From NCBI GenBank assembly GCA_039545295.1, contig BCIK01000035.1, forward strand, positions 31,957 through 95,956: a stretch of 64,000 nt of DNA. Direction: 5' to 3'. The notes beneath the pieces were generated by a model that worked only from the letters and a program-made list of their open reading frames with translations, had not been told where the DNA came from and searched no databases. The position numbers were made by a program, and so were the translations under genes. Shown in pieces: positions 22,121-33,030 of this stretch (position 1 is its first letter; each line of letters begins with the position of its first letter). The stretch is from Udeniomyces pyricola (lineage: Eukaryota > Basidiomycota > Tremellomycetes > Cystofilobasidiales > Mrakiaceae).

Positions 22121-24750
22121 TCAGAAAAAAGTCGTGCATTGGCCAGCGACGCAAGACTCGTTGGCCGAGCAAACCTGGCCTTGGCCGAGCGACGCACATC
22201 CTCCGCATGAGTCAACCTCAACCAGAGGGTCGATGCTGATTGGACAGAAAGAGATAAAAGGCAAGATATAGTCAAATGACTCGTCAGTCAAACGCAAGAA
22301 AGTGACATGGGCAACTAAGCATGCTCCATTGGGGAATTCGAAATATGAGTTACTTACCATTCGTAGGCATCAGCGTCATCAAGCGCTCCAGCAACAGGGC
22401 AAGCAGTCAAGCCCGACATACATCGGAAAGCATCGGGTCGACCATCAAGCGGCAGGGATCGGTCGGCGACGTGGTGAGCTCGGGACCTCTTGTGAGAGGC
22501 GGGCTTGGATGGGGTTGGAGTGTTGTATTCGCATCGTTGGTTCAACCAAGAGCATCCAGTCTCACAGATCGGGGTGGAGGGAGTCGGAACCTTGGGAGTA
22601 CAGCATCTGATGGAGGCCGGAACAAGACGGGCATTGATAAAGGGGACAACGCATGGCCGTTAAAGGGATTGAAACGTTAGTGAATGCACCTACACACGCC
22701 CGAGTAGAACTTCAACTTCTCAGGGAAAACAGATGAAAAAAGGACGCACTGCTTGCCAGTGTGCCATCCCCACTGAGAAGGGCAGTCGCCATATTGAGTA
22801 GGGGGCTTGGGGCACGAAGTGAAACCGCCGGAAGGGATGCACAACTTCTTGCCACCCTGGATCCAGAAGAATTCGACCAAAGAAGCTATAGAGGAAGCAG
22901 GATGACGATATGAAGAGATAAAGGCGATATCGTGAGTTGATGAGAACTGTTACAGTTAATCACACTGGACGAGTAGATCGAGAAGAGATTCTAACTCACA
23001 AGCCTCGGAGCAGCTGGTATCGTCAGGGGTGGAAGACTTGCAGCAGAGATCTTTGCCGTGCCAAGACCCTATGTGAGTGCAAACGAAGGCGTAATAAGCG
23101 AGAGAAGGGAATGTAGAGAATCAGAACATGAACGCAAGGTGGAAACCAAATGTCAGAGTCGTCACTTGTAACCGAAAAGGAATTGGGTGTGATGACGAAA
23201 GGACTAACAGGCGTTGTTTGAGCAAAGCTTGGGCTGGGTGTCGATACCGGCTTTGTGAGGAACACAGCAGGCGTGAGTCGAATGCCAGTACCACAAAGTC
23301 GGACAGGTCTTGTCGCTGGTAGAAGGTTGGATAGAAGGGGGCGAGACGTGCGAGGGCAAGCAGCAAGACTTGGGGTGCCACCTGAGAACACACAGGAAGA
23401 AGGAAGGGGAAGAAAACAATGCAGCGAAAAGACGAACATCAGTCTCGGTGCATCATGCTGGTAGAACGATATAATATTGAGACGAGGAACTGACCAGAAC
23501 TCTCCGATCTTGCAAGAGGACGAGGACGAAGACGTAGTAGAAGATGTAGCAGAAGCAATGGTCTTGGTCGTGTGGCTGGGAAGAGGGTTGCGTCCAACGA
23601 TGGCGTGGGTACCAGTGTTGGAGCACGACCAGGAACTGAGACAGAATTTGCCAGACGAGCTGGATGATGCAAGAGAGTAAAACAATAACAAAACAATATG
23701 TGACATCGATCAGGATGTGTTCGGTCATATACGTATGGAAAGAAATAACACCAGACTTACCAAGAGGGAAGCTTAGAAATCGTGCAGCTGCTCAAGTCGG
23801 TCGGGAAACTGATGTCGGAGCCGATGTCCTTAGAATTAGGGGTACAGCAGCTAGAGAAGATGAATATGCGTTTGCCATGGGTACAGGTATCAGTCCACTG
23901 AGCATCCGCATACAAGCGCTTTGGCCAGACTAAGAGGATCCACAATGACAGCGATAGAGTTCACCTGTAGTGGCTAGAGTAACCCCAGCCAGTGGGGCAA
24001 GAGACAGAGCCGCTATCACCCGAGTGGCCAGCGGGTCGGACCGAGCAGCCGGTCTTTCCTCCCCAGGTGAAGGTGTCGCCGATGGTGTTGCCAGATTGGA
24101 AGTTGCTCTTGTGAGAGCAGCAGAAGTCGCCCGAGAGCCACCCGAGAACGTGGTCGCTGGATTCACACGAAGGAGAGGCGGCGGCAGCAGGAGCGGTGGG
24201 GATGCATTGGCTGGAAGTAGTAAGAGCAAGACGCGATCGATGGGGTCAGCAACTGACTCAATTATGATGATCACGCACGGCATCAGGCGAACTGAAGACA
24301 ACAAGACATCGAGCTTACTTGTGGTTTGACGACCAGGTCCAATGAAGTGGTGCCTTCTTGCCCTGCTTGATCCAAGACGCTGGTTCGTTGCCCGATGACT
24401 TGCTGACAGAGCACCCGATCCCGTTCCATGAGAATTCTACGATGCATTGATTGGGATGATGATGATGTGGCAAGAGGGTTGAAAGATAAAGAATCCAAGC
24501 CTCAGCATCCATGGACCGTTTATTCCAAAGCGCAGACTCAGAGTAGATCAAAAGAGGCAAAGCTCAACGTACTTGTGTTGAGGATGTCACCCAACCAAAA
24601 CTCCTGTCCACTCTTCAGCCCTGAGAACAACGAGCCAAGAGTTCTATCTTCGAATTGATGTGTAGGCGACGAGGCGCTGGAAGGCATGGCCGAGACCGAA
24701 GATGTGACCATGGCAGCAGCGGCGGCGACGGGGAGGATATTGATCTTCAT
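22121..24750 (-). CDS. secreted cysteine-rich priA/CPL1-like protein with tandem W-x-W/CC modules
   Basis: Secreted protein of the basidiomycete priA/CPL1-like group. In Cryptococcus the CPL1 member is an immunomodulatory secreted factor; priA of shiitake is a developmental cell-surface protein. The role here is unknown. Ten exons keep phase at every junction and total 512 codons: 24750-24573, 24436-24319, 24210-23965, 23850-23761, 23659-23495, 23381-23209, 23068-23000, 22885-22750, 22606-22358 and 22235-22121. After a signal peptide come repeated cysteine modules: CPTGWGYSSHYSCCTP, FWWHPKSCCLP, CPTLWYWHSTHACCVP, WSWHGKDLCC, CPSQWGWHTGKQCCTP. A Ser/Thr stretch interrupts them. The C-terminal domain reads FRCMSGLTACPV...CIDPLVEVDSCGGCASLGQGQ...CTTFF, the CPL1-like signature. 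An Arg/Lys segment (HKRSRAHH) precedes it and may be a processing site. Confidence 0.88.
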
Positions 24751-25639
24751 GGTGGAACGATGTGACGGGGTGGAGAGGAAGAAGAAAAAGAAAAGAGAAA
24801 GATAGGGAAGATGCGAAGTAAGGTCCTTTGTATGGGCAAAGGGTCGATATCGAGGCAGGGGTTCAGAAGGGGGAGGGGGGACGGAGGGGGTCAGAGAGAA
24901 ATGCGCGAGGGATATGGTAGGTGATGGGGAGAGGAGAGAAAGAGAAAGAGGACAAAGCTTGTTCTAGGTCTGGAGAATTCGCCAAGCGAGCGATCTGCTC
25001 GAGCAAGGGCCCAACAGGGGGATCTACATAGCCGGAAAAGGTGGAGGAAGGAGGAAGCACGAAAGTTGAGAAGGGGAGTCTGGTCTGTGCGATGGCTGAG
25101 CAATCAACGGTTAGCACATAGATTCAGGGGATGAAGGGAGAAGGATGAGTGTTGGTCACCAGCAGCGGGACGGAGAGGGGCAAAGTTCAGAAAAGGGGTC
25201 CGTGCGACGGTCTTTTCTCCCCATCGCTTCCTTCGCTGGCCTCATTCTCACGCCTCGTTAGTCCGACAAACGTGTTGGTTGTTCTTCATCGGGTAAACTC
25301 TGGGACCTAGACAGGAGAATACAAGAAATCGAACGTTGTGGCCGGCGAGTCCGTGCGTCAATCGGCCGGGCGATGCGATGCTGATCAAAGGGAAGCGAAC
25401 AACGCTCATAAACGCATTGACGGCTGATCCATCGATCGTGCTCAGATCCTTCGGAGTGTATAGCAGCAGCTGATAAATTAAGTGGGTCGACCATGCTATA
25501 TCGGATTCCAACTGTCATTGGCGTCGTCGTCATGCTGCCCTTTTCCCCATCTTAAAACATCGTGCCAGATGCTGCTATCTGGCCTCGACCTTTCGTCCTC
25601 CTACTCTCCTCTTTTTCAACTGTTTAAGACATTTAGAGC
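24751..25639 (-). promoter_or_regulatory. promoter of the priA/CPL1-like gene and STE24 3' flank
   Basis: About 890 bp. The first 500 bp upstream of the start are purine-rich on the plus strand (GGGGA and GAGA runs, so C/T-rich in the sense direction of the secreted gene). This is followed by mixed sequence up to the STE24 stop. No additional gene was recognised. Confidence 0.55.
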
Positions 25640-27859
25640 TTAGAGCTCAGCCTTGATTGATGGCTTGGACTTCTTGTTGGATCCGTAATGGTCGGCAATG
25701 AAAGACTCCATCGCTCGCAATCGCTCGGGAAGGGTCGGGTGGTTGTGGTGGTAGGCCGAGTAACTGCCAACGATCGAATTCCGAGACCAAACATCGTGCC
25801 ACGTCAGCCTCCCGGGCAGTGATGTAGTTGCATATATCAAAGTTTGTTCAAATCAGTGGTACATGGTAAAAGAATATGACTCACAGCCAATCGGTGTTGA
25901 CGGTCGCCAGGTTTTCAACGTGGAGTCGTTTCAAGGCCCGAGCAAGTGCTTCGCCCTTGTCCTCTCCGAGCCTGCACGCAAATTCGTCGGCCTCATACTC
26001 GAACTTGCGAGTGATGGCGTTTATCAGGAGGCTCATAGCACTGTCACTCGGAGCAAGAACGAGCTGAGCAAGGATAAATGCGACCATGACGGGAGGATGG
26101 GCACACGTTGCAGGAGAGAAGTTGTAGGACCGGAGAAGAGCCGGGTTTCCAAGGAAAAGGTGAATGAGGAGGAGCGAGAAGAACAGATGGATTTGGCTGA
26201 CACCGAGGAGTTTGGTGGGATGGGCTGAAGAGGATTGCACAAAGCGAATTCTCAACGCAACATCAGTATTTACCCATATCGCAGGGGAGCACGCCATCAC
26301 TGAAAGATCCAACCATTAGGTTTGCTTACATTTGGCCCAGTGACCGAGCTCGTGAGCTATGGAGAGAAAACGATAGCATATACAGTCAGCAAAATTCAGA
26401 TCAATAGGTGCCGTGCAGCCATCCTCCAAGTCGACCTGCTCACCCAAAACAGCTTCGACCTCATCCGGTTCGCTTTGCTTGATGAGAGTATCGTAGATAA
26501 CGATGTGCTTAGACCACGGGAGCCCAAAGAAGTACCTGTCAAAATCAACCCATGACACGTGGATGAAAGTAAAGGATAGAGAGCATCCATGTCAGCAGTC
26601 GAACCGACATGTTCGATTTGAGGAACGATTTGATGGAATGGTCCGACTTCACACTCACGCATTGCTATGACCGCTTCGCTTACTGCCATCAATCTCGTAG
26701 AGGTGAGTGAGAGGAAACTGGAGGCTCTTGCTAAGAGCTTCGACCTTGTCTCGGATCACACCAGCTGGCAAAGGCGTGAACTTGTTGAAAAGCGGCTGGA
26801 TGAGGGTTGGGTAGATGGTGGCAATGGCGAGTTGGAACACTAGACTGCAGTGGATGAAAAAGAGAGTATAGGAAGACAGGGTCCGAGAAATGGAACATAA
26901 GCGGCGAGCGGGTTTCGGCTACTCCGATGACATTGCTGATCAAACGCCAAGTGAACAAAGGAAAACTCTTTTACGCTTCTACAACTTACAGAAAGGCCAT
27001 CATGTACAACACAAAGCTATCTCCAGCCCAATCGATGGTCTTGAGGAAGCCAGCGAGGAGAGGAAGACCAAGAGCGGCCAAAACGAGCTGGCCTTTGACC
27101 ATATCGGCAAAGAACAGGCCGATGGTGGTCTTGTTGAAGCCGTGCTTCTCTTCGAGGACAAACGTTTGGTATAGAGACGTCGGAATAGTTGGAATGTACA
27201 TGACAAGGGTGAGAAGAGTGCCAAAGAGCATGGAATGCAAGATCTGATGGGAGCGACCCAATACAAGGGCATGAGCTCATGAGCTTGCATTGAGCGAAGC
27301 AAGTCAACGTCTTCAGCGGCTTTAAGGAAGGAAACACTCACACCATCTTGCCGCGAGCTTGAAAAGAATCCCCTTGAGTATTCCCAGAATGTGGCGTACG
27401 AGTCAAAATAAACGAATGAGAAGCCGATGAGCTGACTGTAGGTCAGCTGGAAAAGGGAGAACAACGCCTTGTCGCGTCCGTAAGCCTGCGACTTGGCGAG
27501 CTTCTCGGGCGTGATGTGCTCGGCAAGGTGCTTTGGTGGAGGCTTGGAATAAAGAGGGAGTTGTCTCAAGCTGAACGATGAGGACAAGGGCAAGGCGGAG
27601 CGGTAAAAGATGCCAATATGTCAGTCATTCTCAGTCAGATGCGCAGCTAGCGAGGGTCGGTCACAAGATGATCGGATGGGCAAGACGGGTTGAAGCAGCG
27701 AGGGATCGGACTAGCGACTTACACAAGGTAGATCTCAAAGGCCCAGACGGCGGTACCAAAGTAGAGACTGAAGGCCTTGTAGTTGATGGAGGGATCTTGG
27801 GCGAGGGTATGCAGTCGGTCGGGGAGGGTTGTTGTGAAGAAATCCAGGAGAGCAGTCAT
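25640..27859 (-). CDS. STE24: CAAX prenyl protease 1, STE24 (ER zinc metalloprotease)
   Basis: Integral ER/inner-nuclear-membrane M48 protease that removes the -AAX tripeptide from farnesylated proteins and makes a second cut in fungal a-factor-type pheromone precursors. It also clears clogged translocons. It starts at 27859 (MTALLDFFTT). Visible blocks are ITPEKLAKSQAYGRDKALF, FVLEEKHGFNKTTIGLFFAD, LQFPLTHLYEIDGSKRSGHS, YFFGLPWSKHIVIYDTLI, and the zinc motif HELGHWAK formed across an intron (VLAHELGH). The downstream third-ligand region is FEYEADEFACRLG, and the final exon has HPTLPERLRAMES, ending KAEL. All are diagnostic of the family. About eight introns. The C-terminus lacks an evident ER-retrieval KKXX but is basic. 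The identification is secure. Confidence 0.95.
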
Positions 27860-28745
27860 AGCGAAGGATCGAAACGAGCTCTAGTAGATGGATGGGTCGA
27901 CAGTGAGTGGGAGGGAGATGAATGATAGGTAGTGAGCCAGGAGCCTGGATGAACACGTATATGGGTTACAGATACAGAGGACGATGCTGTGGTGCTGGGC
28001 AGGATGTGGGTATACCGACGTGAATGCTGTTGGCCAGATGCAGGGAGGTTATTCGATGGAAGGTTGGTTACAAGTACGGAACAAGGCGGATGGATCCAAT
28101 TCGACGTGCAAGTAATCAACCGCTGGCTCCAAACCTTCAACACAGCCTTGGGCTTTGATGGGTGATATGATCATTCGTGATTAACATAATTAATAGATCA
28201 TCAATAATGACAATCATAACGCGTGACGTGGCATGACGGATGATTCATTATACAGTAAACCAAACCAAATTACCCCGTGGTTGCTCTGATCATTCATTCC
28301 ACTGCATCCCTAACGATTCAATCATCTATAGGGCCAAAGACAAAGCGTCCCAGCTGGCTGGTCGCAATGCGATGAGAAGAAAGGAGAGAGAGAAAGCGAA
28401 AATACGAAGGTGTAAAGGACATCAAGTCAAACTTTAAACGGAAATGGCTCTCGCGGTCCCGTCGCGGTCCAGCATGCTGCACCCGAGGGATGAGGAAGAG
28501 AAGCGGGGTAATCTAGTCTAGGGCAATCAAAAAATTGAGGATAGAATCGAGGCTAGGTGCTCGAGATGGGTAGCTAGTTCATGCCGGCATGAGTTAATTT
28601 CTATTGTTAAAAGACAACAAACAAACAAGAAATGACGGCGAGTCAGCGTCCTGCCGCATCCCCAGAATCGAGGCTGAAGCATGCGGTCGATCAAGAAGAC
28701 GAAGGGTACGTACTTGGATAAATAAGGAACTGAGAGAGACCATGC
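27860..28745 (-). promoter_or_regulatory. STE24 promoter and 3' flank of the second DPBB gene
   Basis: About 890 bp without a gene. AT-rich, with TAAT/ATTA-type motifs around 28160-28260 (ATAATTAATAGATCATCAATAATGA). The part near 28745 is unremarkable. Confidence 0.55.
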
Positions 28746-29372
28746 CTAGTTCTTGAAGCCCCATTGGCCATTGATCACGCCCAAGTCCAAGTTGGCGAGC
28801 TTGCCAAAGAGACCCTCGGAGAGATCGAGCGCACCCTAGGAGGAAGGATACAAGATCAACGTCGTCAGTCTTGAAGTCCCGGGAAAATCCATGGTAGCGA
28901 AATTCAACTCAAGTTCTCCGATGGGAGACCTTGATAGAGAACATGTTGCAATGGGTCTCTCACCTTGGGGCATCCTGGGCATTCATCCTGGACAGTAGCG
29001 ATGACGCTATTTCCCTTCCACTTGACCCAGACTTTGTCACCACAGTGAGCTCCGTTAGCGAAGGTGTCAGAATCGAGGGCTACGGTGTACTTGGTGTTAG
29101 GATTCCATTTGCCTGTACATATGAAAAGAAAGACGAGAATGAAAGACAACAACAACCGAGAGTCAGCCACGACAATTGTTGCAGCTCGGTTCGAGCCATG
29201 TGATAATCGCTCGAGGTATGATAGCAAGCCACGTACCACAAGCACCGAGTCCAACGCTCGTGTCGTAGTAAGTGAAGCGTCCCTTGGTACCTCGAGACTC
29301 CAGTTGGACGGGAGCGGCGAGGACAAACGAGAAAAGCGAGAGAACGAAGAGGAGGAAGGTCGGGGCGTGCAT
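28746..29372 (-). CDS. small secreted RlpA/expansin-like DPBB protein
   Basis: A compact 124-aa secreted member of the same superfamily as the gene at 15569-16788. Its three exons are 29372-29237, 29112-28964 and 28835-28746, all phase-consistent. A signal peptide (FLLFVLSLFSFVLAAPV) is followed by the whole DPBB core: GRFTYYDTSVGLGACG, KYTVALDSDTF, HCGDKVWVKWKGNSVIA, VQDECPGCPKGALDLSEGLF and LGVINGQWGFKN, where it stops. The pattern Y-Y-D-T-S-V-G-L-G-A-C-G is identical in both copies, as is ALDLSEGLF apart from one residue, so they are paralogues that diverged outside the core. The Asp and Cys residues typical of the fold are present. The substrate is unknown; loosenin- or plant-natriuretic-peptide-like roles are possible but not shown. 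Confidence 0.9.
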
Positions 29373-30737
29373 GATGTGCAGAGTAGTTTGAGTGAATGGA
29401 GCTGAACGAGGGATTGTGTATGGTTTGTGAGGATAGGAGCTAGAGGTATGATTTGAGGCAGGAATACGGGAGCAGGAGACCACACGACTATGAGGACAAG
29501 ATCAGGAGACAAAGAGGAAGATGGGGGTTCAAAAGCAAAGGATTGCTGATGCGAACGAGCTGTTTTCTCATCCCTAAAGAAAAAAGGGGTCATAGATGGA
29601 GACTTCATAAACAGGGTTGTACCTTGGCCGCGAGCGCCAGCACCCTCGAATCGTATAAGGACCGGTGGGGTTAAGGAGAGAGCGCCGCCGGTGGCGACAA
29701 GTGGGCGGAAGGAAGCAGAAGAGGAAGAGAAAGGGCGGTTGAGACAGGTTCCAGGCCCTCCGGCCTCATCACCCGATCTGCCGCTCCGCCTCCAAATCCA
29801 TGCGCGCGGCGTGCGACGTCCCGTTCTTTCTTCTCCTTCACGTTGTCACGCTCAGATATTTATCCAAACTTTGATGGTCAGCCATCCGGCTAAGACTAAG
29901 ACCACATGTATGCTCAATATCCTCATGAGGCGAGCGCATTGTCATGCATCATCACAGCCGGGCGACATAAGCTGTGCAGCATGTTAGACATTAGACCACG
30001 TCGGCCGGACGCGTCTCGATCGACGACGTCGGAACGCAGACGTACTCGACACAATCAGACGTCTGACGTCTGACCACCCATCACAGCTCATCAACTAGTG
30101 CATCGGCTGAGCTGGAGTGGTCAGCTTGTACATACACCCTGCAGTACGGGTCAACCGTGCAGGCTCTACCGCACACCATATGGGCATATGTGTTGTCTTG
30201 GGCGTCGAGGCCCTTGTGCTCGCGGATCGATCGACGATGCAGCATGATGCATGACGGCTGTACTGGCATGACGACGTGATCCGCTTCGATGTACGATATG
30301 ACGATGCACGATGGGCATGCAACCAATTTTTGAGTCGAAGACAACGGGCTTCTCCGACATGCGACAATTGTACCGCGATTTCATGCATCATGCGCGCATG
30401 CGTACCGTGACGTGCGCGGCGACGTGTTCTAGTCTGCATCATATTTCCCAGATCGATCGAACCAATTGCATCAATACATATGCTCACAATCATGCTGACT
30501 GGCCATGGGTTCAATACGGAGGAGCAAACCCACCAGATCTACGTGAGCTACGTCGAGCCAGCTCGAGTGAGACGTACATGCCTCTATTCTGCAATGATGA
30601 CTTGCTCATGATCTGTCAATCTACGGCGTGTACCTGGCACCGACGTAGCTTGTCGCGAGATTTCGGGCCAACTTCCAGAGTACCCAACGACGACGCAATT
30701 ACACCGTTCAGCAGCTACCAGATCAAGACCCTTTGAC
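29373..30737. promoter_or_regulatory. 1.37-kb divergent intergenic region rich in short palindromes
   Basis: Lies between a secreted DPBB gene (-) and the DCAF4-like gene (+). The part from about 29980 to 30500 is packed with short palindromes and dyads such as CGATCGATCGA-like, CATATGGGCATATG and GCATGATGCATG, plus two near copies of CAGACGTCTGACGTCTGA. No protein-like frame fits. It may hold binding sites for several regulators. Confidence 0.5.
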
Positions 30738-32700
30738 ATGTCCTTCAACTTTGCTATCCCAGGCTATACTTATGGTATCCATCACACTTATTGCTCGTCT
30801 GCTTCTTCTTGGACGGCCACGCTTTCTTACCCAACCCTCTTCGGCACCCTTCAGACCCAGTCAAGAAAAAATACTTTCCCTCGGCAGCCCCTCCTGTAGC
30901 AACTTCATTCTCCCACCAGCTCCCCTCAACTTCCTCCTCCTATCCTGCCTCTTCTAGCGCCAGCACAGATAGCCGAGCCTCGAAGAGAAGACGACGAGAC
31001 CCTGCTCCCAGCCACAAAGGCAGAGAACGGCTGCGCCCTCTGGCGTCACCTCTTGATGCTGTTCTCGCCAGAGGACGCCTACCTCCCAGGTCGAGTCTAC
31101 AGTTCAAAAGGTGAGCTGGTCACTGCGCCTTGCAATTCTGTGGCTTGGATATGGAATTCAAGCCTTCTCATTGACCTTGACTTCCAGTGATGTATCTCAG
31201 AGTTCTCTCGTCCATGCATCGTCCTTTGGAACCTCTCACATGCCGCTTGCCTCGCGCAACACTTTTGTGACAACCGCTTCGGTATGTCGCTAAGCCGGGC
31301 CGTAGAGGTCAACATTACTGCTCTGACACTCTGGATTATGTCTGCTTACTCTTCTCGTCAGTATGACAATGGCTATCTTGTTGCTGGCACCAGTGCCGGT
31401 ACCATTCAGAGTCTCGATACCAACAGCGATACAGGTTGGACAGAGCAGATGAATCTACTCAACTCGCCGGTATGGCCATTGGCGTTTGAATTACTTGCGC
31501 CAATCGGCTTTTGGCTTGACACTCGTGGCAGAATTGCTATTGACTAGGGTCCTTTTTGTTGTCTATACATCCAGATTACGTCGGTCATGGTACGAGGCGA
31601 TCACTTTATCGCCACATCGTTCGGACCTTCGCCCAAGCTCTTGGTGTCGCCCGTTGACTGCGCGCGTACAGCTAGTCCCATCATCATCACATCCCCCAAG
31701 AAAGCAACCGATATATGGACCAGTCTGTATCTACCCAATGGAGGCGTCGCGCTAGGTAAGTGTGGAAGGGTTTCCATCCTAACAACCGTGCTCAAGAGGG
31801 TATTGATATTCGTTGCGGCGTTGTTTGGTCGGCTTTGGTCTTATCCTCTTTGACACGTGATTCTTGAACTATCCTCAATAGGGTGCGACTCTCACTTCCT
31901 CTATACGTCCTCGCCCATACATGCCCCCTCCATGACTCTCCACTCAACGGGACACTCGTCTGTGCTTTCGCTGTCGACACTTTCGCTCCAAGATCCTTTC
32001 ATCATTCTTGCCGGCACGCGTTCGGGTTTGGTCAAGCTGTTTGACACGAGAAAGCATTGGAAGAATGCGGCTGGTGGGGATGATATTGTTCAGACTGGTA
32101 GTCCAGTAGTTGGTTTGAGGTCGCTAGGAGAGAGGAGGATTCTCGCCGCGGGGATGCAAGGTGCTGTACGTGCCGCTAGCGTCGCGAACTTGTATCCGAC
32201 TTCGCTTGGCTAGAGGGCGGAATTATGATGTATATGCTAACTGAGTTTTTTTTTTTTTTTTCACCATTCGATTCCTCTAGCTTGACATTTATGACCTGAG
32301 ATTTCTTTCATCCAATTCTAACAGCTCGGCCACCCCGCCCGTCTCGTTTGCATCACGAAAGTTTCCCTCTACTAAGCCGCCAGCTCCGAACCCTTCGATT
32401 GATGTGACGCTGCCGATCGTCTCGCTCCTTGGTCACGTGAACACTTACACGACGGGACTGGCCCTTCTGCCCCACATGCGATCGAGCTCGATTCTGGCTG
32501 CTGGGCAAGACAACAAGATTCGGTGCTGGGATGGGCGCGATGGACGGCTTCTCTCGGATGACCTCTGGGACGACGAATCGGAGACTGCTAGGCAAGGTAG
32601 CGTTCGAGGGTTGGTTGAAATGGAGGAAGGAGTGGTGGGTGTTGGGCAAGGTCAGAGCTGGAAGTTCTACGGGGCCGAGGGTGGAAGGTTGACGTTGTAA
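30738..32700 (+). CDS. DCAF4/WDR21-like WD40-repeat protein
   Basis: WD40 protein resembling DDB1-CUL4-associated factor 4, a predicted substrate receptor of CUL4 ubiquitin ligases. The start at 30738 (MSFNFAIPGYTYD) splices into PVKKKYFPSAAP, matching the F-x-x-PG-x-x-YDP-x-x-x-x-YF opening of DCAF4 proteins. A basic stretch (SKRRRRDPAP) follows. Repeat-like blades are seen in VYDNGYLVAGTSAGTIQSLD, VMVRGDHFIATSFGP, SLQDPFIILAGTRSGLVKLF (ending FDTR), RILAAGMQGALDIYDLR, and SSILAAGQDNKIRCWDGRDG near the C-terminus. An intron with a T-run precedes the LDIYDLR exon. About seven introns. The assignment rests on the N-terminal motif and blade layout; I could not test it by search, so generic WD40 is the fallback. 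Confidence 0.75.
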
Positions 32701-33030
32701 TTGCATGTAGAATTGGTGGCCTTGTAGGACTTGAGAGAAGAAAAGAACAAGAAAAATGTAAAAAGAGGGAAAAAAAAACATACACACACACAACGTGCGT
32801 TGTTGGCAATTCATTAATCATTAATTACCATAGTTTCATGACGCGTTAGCGCGTTAGCATCGATCTGGTAGGGGAGGCGAACCGATCTATGTCCCTTGCC
32901 ATTCGCCACAATTCCATCAATCCATATCCATATCCATATCTGCATCCTCATTAACCACCAATCATCCGATTTCACCTCACGTTCAACGCACACCCACACA
33001 TCCACCACACACCCACTCCATCCTTACACC
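32701..33030 (+). promoter_or_regulatory. SQS1 promoter region
   Basis: 330 bp between tandem plus-strand genes, with AT-rich dyads (TTAATCATTAATTACC) at about 32811-32830. CCATATCCATATCCATAT-like short repeats near 32922-32945 and a CA/CCA-rich leader run up to the SQS1 ATG. Confidence 0.55.

Noticed and set aside
15569..29372. A secreted-protein gene cluster or effector island
   Set aside because: Only three secreted genes are present and they are separated by housekeeping genes (HRD1, STE24), so clustering is not supported from this window alone.
29980..30500. CRISPR-like or integron-like repeat array
   Set aside because: The palindromes are short, irregularly spaced and not of one repeat type, and the DNA is fungal.
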